Of a DNA stretch of 64,000 nucleotides, positions 1 to 8,511 are shown piece by piece. The position numbers were made by a program, and so were the translations under genes. Source of the stretch: Calditrichia bacterium. GTDB taxonomy: Bacteria > Calditrichota > Calditrichia > RBG-13-44-9 > J075. The notes below the pieces were generated by a model. It saw nothing but the letters and a program-made list of their open reading frames with translations, had not been told where the DNA came from and searched no databases. Numbering within the stretch: the stretch's first letter is position 1; every line of letters begins with the position of its first letter. The stretch covers positions 1 through 64,000 of the forward strand of contig JANQRS010000023.1 of the NCBI GenBank assembly GCA_028284445.1. The letters run 5' to 3'.

Positions 1-94
1 GAGATTCGAGATTCGAGATTCGAGATTCGAGATTCGAGATTCGAGATTCGAGATTCGAGATTCGAGATTCGAGATTCGAGATTCGAGATTCGAG
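1..94. repeat. Tandem heptamer array (GAGATTC)n
   Basis: About 13.4 perfect head-to-tail copies of the 7-bp unit GAGATTC run from the window edge to base 94, so the array may continue upstream. The copies show no divergence, which suggests recent slippage expansion or assembly of a simple repeat. No gene covers it. Seven is not a multiple of three, so a coding role would shift frame between units. It lies about 165 bp before the oligopeptidase gene. Confidence 0.95.
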
Positions 95-259
95 TTAAAA
101 GTAACGCATCGTGTTGATGGGGTGCCAGCAGGATTTATATTTTCTGGCGTTTATAGACATTAGGCCCCTCCGGGCCGCCAACCCCTTGCCTCAAATTCCC
201 CTTGAGAATTCCATCCTTCCACCCTTACCTTTTGCCTCACTCAAGACGAAGATAAAACT

Positions 260-2317
260 ATGCCGAAAGAGATATTTCCTCAAGCACCGGTTGCAGCGGT
301 GCGCCCGCATATTACCAGTATTCATGGTGAAACGTCCACTGACAACTATTTCTGGCTTCGTGAGCGCGAAAACCAGGAAGTTATCGATTACCTGGAGGCG
401 GAAAACGCCTACACTGAAGCGATGACAGCGCATACCAAAGATCTGCAGGACAATCTCTTCCGGGAAATGAAGAGTCGCATCAAGGAAACCGATCTCTCCG
501 TGCCCTGGCAGAAAGGCAACTACTATTATTACAGCCGAACGGAAGAAGGTCAGCAATATGGTATCATCTGTCGCAAGAAGAGTAGCCTGGAAGCTGACGA
601 AGAGGTTTTGCTCGATCTCAATGAGCTTGCTGAAGGACACGACTATTTTAGTTTGGGTAACTGGACCATCAGCAGCAACGATCAGCTGCTCGCTTATTCG
701 ATCAATACAGACGGCTCAGAGACGTTCACTGTTTTTGTGAAAGATCTGCAAAGCGGTGAACTGCTCCCGGATCGCATCGAGAACACCTACTACTCGCTGG
801 AGTGGGCAAACGATAATCAGACCCTCTTTTACAATGTGATTGATGAAGCCAGTCGACCCTGGCGCCTATATCGTCATAAGCTCGGAGATGACCCGGCAAG
901 CGATGTGCTCGTCTATCAGGAAGATGACGATGCCTATTTCCTCGACGTCTGGAAAACACGGAGCGATGCCTACCTGATGATGCAATGCGATAGTAATATC
1001 ACCAGCGAAGTGCATTATCTGGATGCCAATCACCCTGAGAATGATTTCCAGGTGATCAAAGCCCGTCAAAATGGGATCGAATATTCGGTGCGCCATCACG
1101 GCGAGCAATTTCTGATTGTTACCAACGAAAACGCGCTCAACTTCAAGCTGATGTCGGTTCCGATTGCTGACCCGCGTCCGGAAAATTGGACAGAAGCTTT
1201 ACCGCATCGTCCTGACGTGCTGCTTGACGGCGTCCTGGCATTCAAAAACCACCTGGTATATCTAGAGCGACATAATGGACTAAAACAAATGCGCATCGAA
1301 AACTTGCAGAGCGGTGAGCTCCATACCGTCAAGTTCCCGGAACCTGTGTATGCCTTCGGCGTCCATGGCAACGCAGAATACGACGCGGACAGAGTGCGTT
1401 TCACCTATACCTCGCTTGTGACGCCATCGGCTGTCTTCGACTACAACATGAATACGCAGGAACGCGAATTAAAAAAGCAGACTGAGGTTTTGGGTGGTTA
1501 TGATCCTGAAGATTATCAATCTGAGAGACTTTTTGCCACTGCCACGGACGGTCAAAAGATCCCCGTCTCACTTGTTTATCGCAAAGGCTTAAAACGCGAC
1601 GGCAGGAATCCGGTTTTGCTCACGGGCTATGGATCCTACGGCGTCAATCGAGAGCCGACTTTTGCATCGATTCGCCTCAGCCTGCTCGACCGTGGCTTCA
1701 TCTATGCACTGGCCCACGTCCGTGGCGGTTGCGAAATGGGCCGACACTGGTATCAAGACGGCAAGATGTTAAACAAGAAGAATACCTTCAGCGATTTTAT
1801 TGCCTGTGCAGAACATCTGATTGCGGAGAAATTTACCCGGCCTGAAAGACTGGCGATACGTGGCGGAAGCGCCGGTGGACTGCTTATGGGTGCGGTCATT
1901 AATATGCGCCCGGACTTATTTGGTGCAGTCATTGCCAACGTCCCTTTTGTGGACGTCATCAATACCATGCTCGACGACAGCATCCCGTTAACGGTAACTG
2001 AGTATGATGAATGGGGCAATCCCAACGATTCGAAATATTATCATTATATAAAGTCTTATTCGCCCTATGACAATGTTGCAGCGACAGACTATCCTCATCT
2101 ATTGATCACCGCGGGGCTTAATGATCCGCGTGTGCAATACTGGGAACCGGCCAAGTGGACGGCAAAATTGCGCGCCACTAAAACCGGCGACGAGCGCTTG
2201 TTGCTGAAAACCTTTATGGGTGCCGGGCACAGTGGTTCATCCGGACGCTACGATTTCCTGCGCGATATCGCTTTTGAGTATGCATTTTTGATAGACATAC
2301 TCGCTGGAAGCTCGTAA
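260..2317 (+). CDS. ptrB: Oligopeptidase B (S9A serine peptidase)
   Basis: This 685-residue protein has the length and layout of oligopeptidase B, which cleaves short peptides after Arg or Lys. An N-terminal seven-bladed propeller (about residues 70-400) gates a C-terminal alpha/beta-hydrolase domain (about 440-680). The nucleophile is Ser537 in RGGSAGGLLMG, with Asp622 in LNDPRVQYWEP and His657 in GAGHSGSSGR completing the triad. The segment HVRGGCEMGRHWYQDGK is typical of the B type rather than prolyl oligopeptidase. There is no signal peptide, so it should be cytoplasmic. It stands alone, and a GC-rich repeat block follows its stop. Family assignment is secure; the Arg/Lys specificity is inferred from the family. 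Confidence 0.93.
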   Translation: MPKEIFPQAPVAAVRPHITSIHGETSTDNYFWLRERENQEVIDYLEAENAYTEAMTAHTKDLQDNLFREMKSRIKETDLSVPWQKGNYYYYSRTEEGQQYGIICRKKSSLEADEEVLLDLNELAEGHDYFSLGNWTISSNDQLLAYSINTDGSETFTVFVKDLQSGELLPDRIENTYYSLEWANDNQTLFYNVIDEASRPWRLYRHKLGDDPASDVLVYQEDDDAYFLDVWKTRSDAYLMMQCDSNITSEVHYLDANHPENDFQVIKARQNGIEYSVRHHGEQFLIVTNENALNFKLMSVPIADPRPENWTEALPHRPDVLLDGVLAFKNHLVYLERHNGLKQMRIENLQSGELHTVKFPEPVYAFGVHGNAEYDADRVRFTYTSLVTPSAVFDYNMNTQERELKKQTEVLGGYDPEDYQSERLFATATDGQKIPVSLVYRKGLKRDGRNPVLLTGYGSYGVNREPTFASIRLSLLDRGFIYALAHVRGGCEMGRHWYQDGKMLNKKNTFSDFIACAEHLIAEKFTRPERLAIRGGSAGGLLMGAVINMRPDLFGAVIANVPFVDVINTMLDDSIPLTVTEYDEWGNPNDSKYYHYIKSYSPYDNVAATDYPHLLITAGLNDPRVQYWEPAKWTAKLRATKTGDERLLLKTFMGAGHSGSSGRYDFLRDIAFEYAFLIDILAGSS

Positions 2318-2321
2318 TAAG

Positions 2322-2490
2322 GCTCGCAAGCTCGCCGTCAGCGCCTGCGGCGCGTCAGCTCGTTTCACTCGCGTCAGGCCGTCCCGGCCGCAACAAAAAC
2401 TATTCCCACGCGAACGAAGTGAGCTGACGGCCAGGGACGGTCTGACGAGAGCGCAGCGAATTGACACGAACGCAGTGAGTCCCTTGTCAG
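2322..2490. repeat. GC-rich modular repeat block (R2), copy 1
   Basis: Directly after the oligopeptidase stop lies a run of interlocking palindromic modules built from GCTCGCAAGCTCGCCGTCAG, GTCAGCTCGTTTCACTCGCG, GAGCTGACGG and CGAACGCAGTGAG. The same modules recur at 11065-11215 and 15440-15525. The block fills most of the 390-bp gap between 2317 and 2708. No open reading frame in it looks coding. Confidence 0.75.
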
Positions 2491-2631
2491 AGTCCTCGAG
2501 TTTCACTATTTTCCTCTCTCCCGGAAGAGAAATTCGTGTTTACATTTACAGGCTCGCAAAAAGTGGCGTACCTCTCACCACTTTTATTGCCGATGGTTAT
2601 TATTGTGGTCTCGCAGGTATACCTCAGACAT

Positions 2632-2663
2632 ATTGGAATTTGGTTTTTTGGGATTTGGAATTT
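2632..2663. repeat. AATTCC-type dispersed repeat (R1), degenerate copy
   Basis: The stretch reads TTGGAATTTGG, a T-rich middle, then GGGATTTGGAATTTA. It matches the R1 consensus in the GGAATTT orientation, with the central CCTGTT diverged. It occupies the last part of the gap before the membrane kinase gene. Confidence 0.6.
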
Positions 2664-2707
2664 AAGTACCAGGCAACTACCCACTCTTAGCACAAATATT
2701 AAAAACA

Positions 2708-5113
2708 ATGGACTTCAACAGAACACTTCTCATACCGATCTCACTCATCTGGTTGCTTTTTGCCGGCGTAGCTCTATGGAATTTGTCGCTGCGGCCAACT
2801 GCTGGTATCGAGTTTATGGAAAGCGATTCGACGCTTTTCTACATCGATCAGAGCGGTGATTCCATTGCCTTTTGGGAAACCAACAACGTGCCTGTGCATA
2901 AGCGCTACGAAGTCCGCTACCTGATTGACCGCAGCAGTATAGGAGATACACTAACCATAAAGAGCACCGACGACAGTATCATTCGAATGCCACTCACGGC
3001 ACGCTATGATCGTTGGGCCCTGATATTGAAGGGATTTGTCGGTCTCTGCTTTTTCCTGATATCGACGATTATTCTCTACAATCGACCCCAGGAAGGTGAA
3101 CGATATTTCGCTCTGTCAGGATATCTTTTTGGCTTTACCATCATGACCTGGTCATCGGAGATGCACCTGGCGCCGTGGCTCTCGCTACCGCTGATCATTG
3201 TTTACTTTCTCACCTATCCCCAGGCGGTGATCTCATTTGTCTATTTCAGCTATTATTTCCCGCGGCAAACGCTCTCGCCAAGCAAACTCAAGCGGCGCAA
3301 AGCAATTCTGCACTTCATCGGACTGGCTTTCTCCTTCTTCCTGCTGGTACTGTATTTTACCCGCCAGTTTACACCCAGCCGCGAAACGATGGCCGCATAT
3401 TTTGATTTTTATCGCATCTTTCGCCTGATTGTCATTTCACTGTTTGCCTTTGCAGTCTATAATATGTATCGTAACGAAAGCAAGGGCTCCAACCCCGTAT
3501 CCCAGCGAAAACTGCATTGGGTTTTTGGGGGACTATTTTGGGGCATCTTCCCCTTCATTTTCCTTTGGAATGTGCCGCGGATGTTGTCATTGCCGGCGCC
3601 ATTGCCGGAGTGGAGTCTGGACATTTTTTTCGTGATGGCCCCGGCAGCCATTGCCATTTCGATACTGCGTTTCCGCTTGTTTAACATCGAAATACTGCTA
3701 TCACGCAGTCTCGTGTATGGATTTGTAGTTACGATTCTGCTGGCTGTGTATGTAGCGGTAGTTGGTGGTCTTTCCATTGCCATTAATCAGAACTTTGCCC
3801 TCGATTCCCCCTATTTTTCCGCACTGGCCGCGGTCATTATCGCATTCTTGATGAATCCGGTGCGTAAAGTGGTCGGCCGCTTCGTTGATCAGAAATTTTT
3901 TCGTATTCGCTACCACCGCTTCCAGCGTATGCAGGATTATTTAAAATTGCTGGAGCAGGTGTCCAGTGAGGCGCAGTTGTTTAATATGCTTCAAGCAAAC
4001 TTCAACGAGTCCGTCCCCTTGAAAGATCAATTCTTTATCGCCCGGGAAGACGGCGAGTTTCGCCTGTTAAATATTACCGGAAACACCGTCGAGCGGGTGG
4101 TTAATCCGGAGTTGGAAAAGTTGCGAATTGTAGATGGTGACACAATTGCCATCAATACACTCTTCGAAAAGAAGGTTGAGAAATCGGATCAATACCAGGA
4201 TATCCTCATCGATATCCCTACGGTGTTGGTGGTACCAATCGGCAGCGACTTCCTTTGGGGCCTGGGATTAAAAGCTTCGGGTAGCCGCTTCTGGGTGGAA
4301 GATGTGGACCTTGCCAAACAAATGGCGCGCGCTGCGGCATTGCAGGCGGAACGGCTCAATTACTTTCAAATAGCGATTCGGGAATCGCTCGAAAAAGAGC
4401 AGGCTCAGCAGCTCAGCAATTGGAAAACCATGTTGATTGCTGAAGTGGCCCATGACCTGCGTGCGCCGCTGAATACCATCCTTTGGAAACTCAAGAACCT
4501 GCAAAGCGAAATTGCTTCAGACGGTCCGGCCGATCCGGAATCCATTGAGGGCGTCCGCAAACAGATTCATCGGCTGCAGGGCTTCATTCAGAATATGCTG
4601 GTGCTCTCCAAAATGGAGTCGGGCCAGTTAGATATCAAGCAGCAGCCGGTCGATGTGCAAGCGGAAGTTGATACGATTTTGCAGGACCTGCAAAGCATCA
4701 TCGAGCAAAAACGTCTGAAGGTCAGCAGCAAGATTGAATCAAATTTGAGGCTGGCTGGCGATCCCATTATTTTCCAGGAGATTTTGCTAAATCTGCTGGA
4801 TAACGCCACCAAATTTTCCCGCAAAAACGGCAAAATTCTCATTGCCGGGCAGCATTATACCAACGGCTCGCTTGAACGGGTTGAAATCGGCATAACCGAT
4901 GAAGCCGGCGGCATTGATGAGAATGTGCTAAAGGCACTTTTTGAACCCTTCAAAGACGACGGCAGCGAAAAGGAAGGCAAGGGATTTCATCTCGGCTTAT
5001 ACATCGCTAATAAGTTCACAGACATCCTCAAGGGCGAATTCGTCATTGACACCACTCCCGGCAAAGGCACCACCTTCAAACTGGCCTTCCCCGCTGTATC
5101 AAATCAAAAATAA
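2708..5113 (+). CDS. Multi-pass membrane sensor histidine kinase
   Basis: This 801-residue protein has an N-terminal membrane segment (about 10-30), a short extracytoplasmic loop (about 35-105), then roughly eight more hydrophobic helices up to about residue 390. The stretch RFRLFNIEILLSRSLVYGF resembles the linker of 7TM-type kinases. A GAF-like region (about 410-560) precedes the kinase core. The H-box is VAHDLRAPLNTIL with phospho-acceptor His582. The N-box is NLLDNATKF with Asn699. G-boxes are DEAGGID and GKGFHLGLYIANKF. All catalytic motifs are present, so it should be active. No response regulator follows directly. The sigma-54 activator at 8512 is the nearest regulator, but a pairing is only conjecture. 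The ligand is unknown. Confidence 0.9.
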   Translation: MDFNRTLLIPISLIWLLFAGVALWNLSLRPTAGIEFMESDSTLFYIDQSGDSIAFWETNNVPVHKRYEVRYLIDRSSIGDTLTIKSTDDSIIRMPLTARYDRWALILKGFVGLCFFLISTIILYNRPQEGERYFALSGYLFGFTIMTWSSEMHLAPWLSLPLIIVYFLTYPQAVISFVYFSYYFPRQTLSPSKLKRRKAILHFIGLAFSFFLLVLYFTRQFTPSRETMAAYFDFYRIFRLIVISLFAFAVYNMYRNESKGSNPVSQRKLHWVFGGLFWGIFPFIFLWNVPRMLSLPAPLPEWSLDIFFVMAPAAIAISILRFRLFNIEILLSRSLVYGFVVTILLAVYVAVVGGLSIAINQNFALDSPYFSALAAVIIAFLMNPVRKVVGRFVDQKFFRIRYHRFQRMQDYLKLLEQVSSEAQLFNMLQANFNESVPLKDQFFIAREDGEFRLLNITGNTVERVVNPELEKLRIVDGDTIAINTLFEKKVEKSDQYQDILIDIPTVLVVPIGSDFLWGLGLKASGSRFWVEDVDLAKQMARAAALQAERLNYFQIAIRESLEKEQAQQLSNWKTMLIAEVAHDLRAPLNTILWKLKNLQSEIASDGPADPESIEGVRKQIHRLQGFIQNMLVLSKMESGQLDIKQQPVDVQAEVDTILQDLQSIIEQKRLKVSSKIESNLRLAGDPIIFQEILLNLLDNATKFSRKNGKILIAGQHYTNGSLERVEIGITDEAGGIDENVLKALFEPFKDDGSEKEGKGFHLGLYIANKFTDILKGEFVIDTTPGKGTTFKLAFPAVSNQK

Positions 5114-5118
5114 TTCGC

Positions 5119-5139
5119 TTATTGAACTTTGTTCAATAA
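5119..5139. promoter_or_regulatory. Perfect inverted repeat TTATTGAAC-TTT-GTTCAATAA
   Basis: A 9-bp perfect stem with a 3-nt loop begins six bases after the kinase stop. It is AT-rich and lacks a following T-run, so it is a weak terminator candidate. It could equally be an operator-like dyad. The rest of the gap to 5584 shows no gene. Confidence 0.4.
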
Positions 5140-5332
5140 AGCCGTATCTTCTTGAGCCATAATAGCGTTATGGAAAATCTTCGATGCGGTAACATTCGAT
5201 TTACGCATGCGATAAATAGCAGGATCTGACGAGGAAAAGAAGCAACAGATCCGCTATTCAAGTGTAGACGTATATCATTGGCCGGCCGATTTCTTTGGTT
5301 TCTCGCCCAAAAGTGTTATGTTGATTAGGCGC

Positions 5333-5404
5333 AGTCATTTTCTGACCCGAAAACGTTGCCGGTCCACCTCTTAACCATAAAGCTGTTCGAGTCATTTTCT
5401 GACC
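5333..5404. repeat. 15-bp direct repeat upstream of the TonB receptor
   Basis: The sequence AGTCATTTTCTGACC occurs at 5333-5347 and again at 5390-5404, start to start 57 bp apart, within the 470-bp gap between the kinase and the TonB receptor. Paired direct repeats about 180-250 bp before a gene could be regulator sites or relics of a mobile element. I see no convincing promoter hexamers to anchor either reading. Confidence 0.5.
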
Positions 5405-5584
5405 TTTTATGCAGGACCTGTAAATGACATCAACTCGTCAATTGTAAACGACTCATACCTGTGCAGCACACGATTCTCACTCTGAGGGGCGTTTTGGAGA
5501 ACAAACAATCTGATATCGGTGCCTAACTGGTTATATCTCACTTCACTAACTTACTCATGTATTCTTAATCAGAAGGAGCAAGGC

Positions 5585-8368
5585 ATGTTGAGTTACGCTA
5601 CTCGTATAATTCTGGCGGTTTTTCTGCTAAGCCAGTTTGCCATAGCCCAAAGTGGCTCTGTTCGTGGCAAAGTGACTGATGCAGACACAGGAGAACCGCT
5701 CATAGGCGCCAATGTCACGATCGAGGGGACAAGCATGGGTGCCGCAACTGATGCTGACGGAATTTACGTTATTACCAGTGTGCCGGTTGGATCTCACAAC
5801 GTGGTGGTTGCCTATATTGGCTATGATAGTAAGGTGATTTCAAACATCAGCGTTTCTGCTGATGAATCCGCCACTGCCAATGCCCGATTGACGGCAGAAG
5901 GCATCGCGATGAACCCCATTACCATTAGTGCATCCCGCCGCCCGGAAAAGACCCTGGAAGCGCCCGCTTCGGTATCCGTTCTTAGCGATGACGATGTTAC
6001 AGCAGAAGTCATTACAACCTCTGCGGATGTTTTGAAGAACGTTACTGGCGTAGATATGGCGCAAACCGGCGTCGACCGTCGTGAAATCGTTTTACGTGGT
6101 TTTAACAACGCCTTCTCCGGCGCGACGTTTGTATTGACCGACTATCGTCAGTCTGCAATACCGTCGCTGGCTGTAAATATCCACTCTGTTACCCCCAATA
6201 TGCCGATTGATGTTGACAAGGTCGAAGTTGTACGCGGACCTGGCTCAGCACTTTATGGTCCCGGGGTAGATGCCGGTGTGGTTCACTTCATCACAAAGGA
6301 CCCATTTACACATCAAGGAACAACGGTATCCTGGTCCGTTGGTGAAAGATCTTCCGCTTATGGCTCTTTCCGCATGGCAAAAGCCTATAACGACGAAGTC
6401 GCTTTCAAGATCACCGGTGTTGCGGCTCAGTCCGATGACTGGGAACTCGACCCAAATGATCCGGTTGACGCGGTTCAATTGAATAATGCTGTTGTGGATC
6501 GCAACTATGTGCATCGCAAGCTGAACCTGAATGGTATGGTCCAGCTTCGCTTGCAGGAAAACACAACCCTGACGTTTAACGGTGGATATGCCGTTCTCGA
6601 CGGTATTAACCTGAGTGGTATCGGTACTACCGGCGCAGATAATTTTTCGACTTCCTATGGGCAGCTTCGCCTGCAGGCCGGTAGCTTTTTTGTTCAGGGT
6701 TACGTGAACGGTAACAATGCCGGTGACTCCTTTGTTTACGGCACCGGTATTCCGGTTGTAGACAAGAGCCTTCAATATAATGGACAGATGCAGTATGATT
6801 TCGCGCTCGGCGCAAACACTCAGGTTATCGTTGGTGGCGACGTTGATGCAACTCTGCCGTCCACCGGTGGCACCATCTACGGCCGTAACGAGCAAGACGA
6901 TACTATCGTCGAAAGTGGTGCTTATCTGCAGACGACTTCGGACATCGGCGACAAACTTGCCTTGACCCTCGCTGCCCGTGGTGATTACAACAACATCGTA
7001 GAAGATTTTCAAATCTCTCCGCGTGTTGCCCTGGTTTTTAAGGCGACACCGCTGAATACCTTCCGCGTTACCTATAACCGTGCGTTCTCTTCTCCCGGTA
7101 ACAACTCACTGTTCCTGGATATTATCGGACAGCGCACAGTATTGAACCCGGCACTCGGATATAATCTTGATGTTCGCGGCCGTGGCGCACGCGATGGATT
7201 CTCCTTTAGCAACTCAGCTCTTCCCGGCGGCGGATGGCGTGCATCCAGCACCATTCCGATTCCCGGTCTTTGGGGCGCACCACTTGATTATCCCGGCGTT
7301 GGTCAGCCGGTTCAGAACATTCCATTGGCAGCAGTTTACGGTCTTGTATATGCCGGCATCGCAGCCACCCCAACTTCCCAGCTGACAGCTTTACTGAATG
7401 CCAATGGCATCCCGGTAAATGATCAGCTAACAGCCCAGGTTGTTGGCCTTCTCGACCCGAGCCTTACCCAGGTACCTGGCCTGGCAACAACAGCCTTGGG
7501 TGCTGCGCCGATTGATGTTGATCCGCTGGGTCAAACAACTACGCAAACAGTCGAAGCCGGTTACAAAGGTCTGCTCGGCGGCAAACTGCTGTTTGCCCTT
7601 GATGGCTACTGGACCCAGAAAGAGAACTTTGTAGGTCCGCTGCTGCTTGAAACCCCGCTTGCCGGCTGGGTAAACATTGATGCCGAATTGGCTGCCGGCC
7701 TGGCAGCTGGTATTGCCAACAATGCCTTATTGGCAGGCGCACTGCAGCAGCTTGGCCTCACGCCTGAACTGGTAGCTGGTTTAGTCACTTCTCTCGGTTC
7801 AGAGAACGTTAACGCATTGCCGGTTGGTGTTGTTCAGGCCAATGGCAACGCAGTTCCCGGCGAAGCGATGTTGACGTACCGGAACTTTGGTAAAGTAACC
7901 TATTACGGTCTTGACGCCAGCGCTCAGTTCCTCTTAAACGACGAGATCAGCCTGTTTGGTAACGTATCCTGGGTCAGCGATGACTTCTTTGACAACGAAG
8001 AATTGGATGAAACCAATACAGATCTCTCCCTGGCACTGAATGCCCCGACCTTAAAACTGAAAGGCGGATTCAGCTATGCACAGGCACAAGGTCTCTTCCT
8101 GAGCGCCTCCGGTCGCTTCATCAAGGGCTTCCCGGTTCAGTCCGGTCCTTACGTTGGCGGACGTCCTGGTGACGATCCGACAACTGCTCCCGGCGTAGAT
8201 GACTACTTCCTGATCGACGCCTCTCTTGGATACGACCTTGAGGACCTTGCACCAGGCCTGCGCCTGAATGTTAGCGTTAGCAACCTGCTCGACAACGAAC
8301 ACCGCGAATTCATCGGTGCCCCCAAACTGGGTCGTCTGGCGCGTGTTGGCGTTACAATGGACTTCTAA
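5585..8368 (+). CDS. TonB-dependent outer-membrane receptor with N-terminal carboxypeptidase-like domain
   Basis: The start chosen is the ATG at 5585, preceded by AGAAGGAG; an in-frame ATG 66 bp upstream has no such site and would mask the signal peptide. The 927-residue product begins with a signal peptide (about 1-21, ending FAIAQ). A CarboxypepD_reg-like beta-sandwich follows (about 24-110, GKVTDADTGEPLIGANV). The plug domain (about 125-245) carries VEVVRGPGSALYGPGVDAGVV, and a 22-stranded barrel ends in the typical aromatic VGVTMDF. It should import a TonB-energised ligand such as a siderophore, vitamin or glycan, but nothing nearby names it. A hydrophobic Ala/Leu/Gly-rich insertion lies in the second half of the barrel. 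A strong terminator follows. Confidence 0.92.
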   Translation: MLSYATRIILAVFLLSQFAIAQSGSVRGKVTDADTGEPLIGANVTIEGTSMGAATDADGIYVITSVPVGSHNVVVAYIGYDSKVISNISVSADESATANARLTAEGIAMNPITISASRRPEKTLEAPASVSVLSDDDVTAEVITTSADVLKNVTGVDMAQTGVDRREIVLRGFNNAFSGATFVLTDYRQSAIPSLAVNIHSVTPNMPIDVDKVEVVRGPGSALYGPGVDAGVVHFITKDPFTHQGTTVSWSVGERSSAYGSFRMAKAYNDEVAFKITGVAAQSDDWELDPNDPVDAVQLNNAVVDRNYVHRKLNLNGMVQLRLQENTTLTFNGGYAVLDGINLSGIGTTGADNFSTSYGQLRLQAGSFFVQGYVNGNNAGDSFVYGTGIPVVDKSLQYNGQMQYDFALGANTQVIVGGDVDATLPSTGGTIYGRNEQDDTIVESGAYLQTTSDIGDKLALTLAARGDYNNIVEDFQISPRVALVFKATPLNTFRVTYNRAFSSPGNNSLFLDIIGQRTVLNPALGYNLDVRGRGARDGFSFSNSALPGGGWRASSTIPIPGLWGAPLDYPGVGQPVQNIPLAAVYGLVYAGIAATPTSQLTALLNANGIPVNDQLTAQVVGLLDPSLTQVPGLATTALGAAPIDVDPLGQTTTQTVEAGYKGLLGGKLLFALDGYWTQKENFVGPLLLETPLAGWVNIDAELAAGLAAGIANNALLAGALQQLGLTPELVAGLVTSLGSENVNALPVGVVQANGNAVPGEAMLTYRNFGKVTYYGLDASAQFLLNDEISLFGNVSWVSDDFFDNEELDETNTDLSLALNAPTLKLKGGFSYAQAQGLFLSASGRFIKGFPVQSGPYVGGRPGDDPTTAPGVDDYFLIDASLGYDLEDLAPGLRLNVSVSNLLDNEHREFIGAPKLGRLARVGVTMDF

Positions 8369-8398
8369 GTCATTGAGTTAAAAGACATTTGCAAATTG

Positions 8399-8435
8399 AG
8401 TCCCCATTCCGTTATTATGGAATGGGGACTTTTTT
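8399..8435 (+). terminator. Rho-independent terminator after the TonB receptor gene
   Basis: A perfect 12-bp stem, AGTCCCCATTCC (8399-8410) pairing with GGAATGGGGACT (8419-8430), encloses an 8-nt loop and is followed by a run of T to 8435. It starts 31 bp after the receptor stop and separates that gene from the response regulator. Confidence 0.93.
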
Positions 8436-8511
8436 ATGTACATTCTTGCAACGACCATCAGGAGTTGTTGTTTAAACGTTCAGCAGGACTGAACCTGGAA
8501 GAAGGGGCAGC

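Noticed and set aside
1..94. CRISPR-like array
   Set aside because: Seven-base units without spacers; a simple tandem repeat.
6245..7012. 255-codon minus-strand frame inside the TonB receptor gene
   Set aside because: Antisense shadow of a clear outer-membrane receptor.
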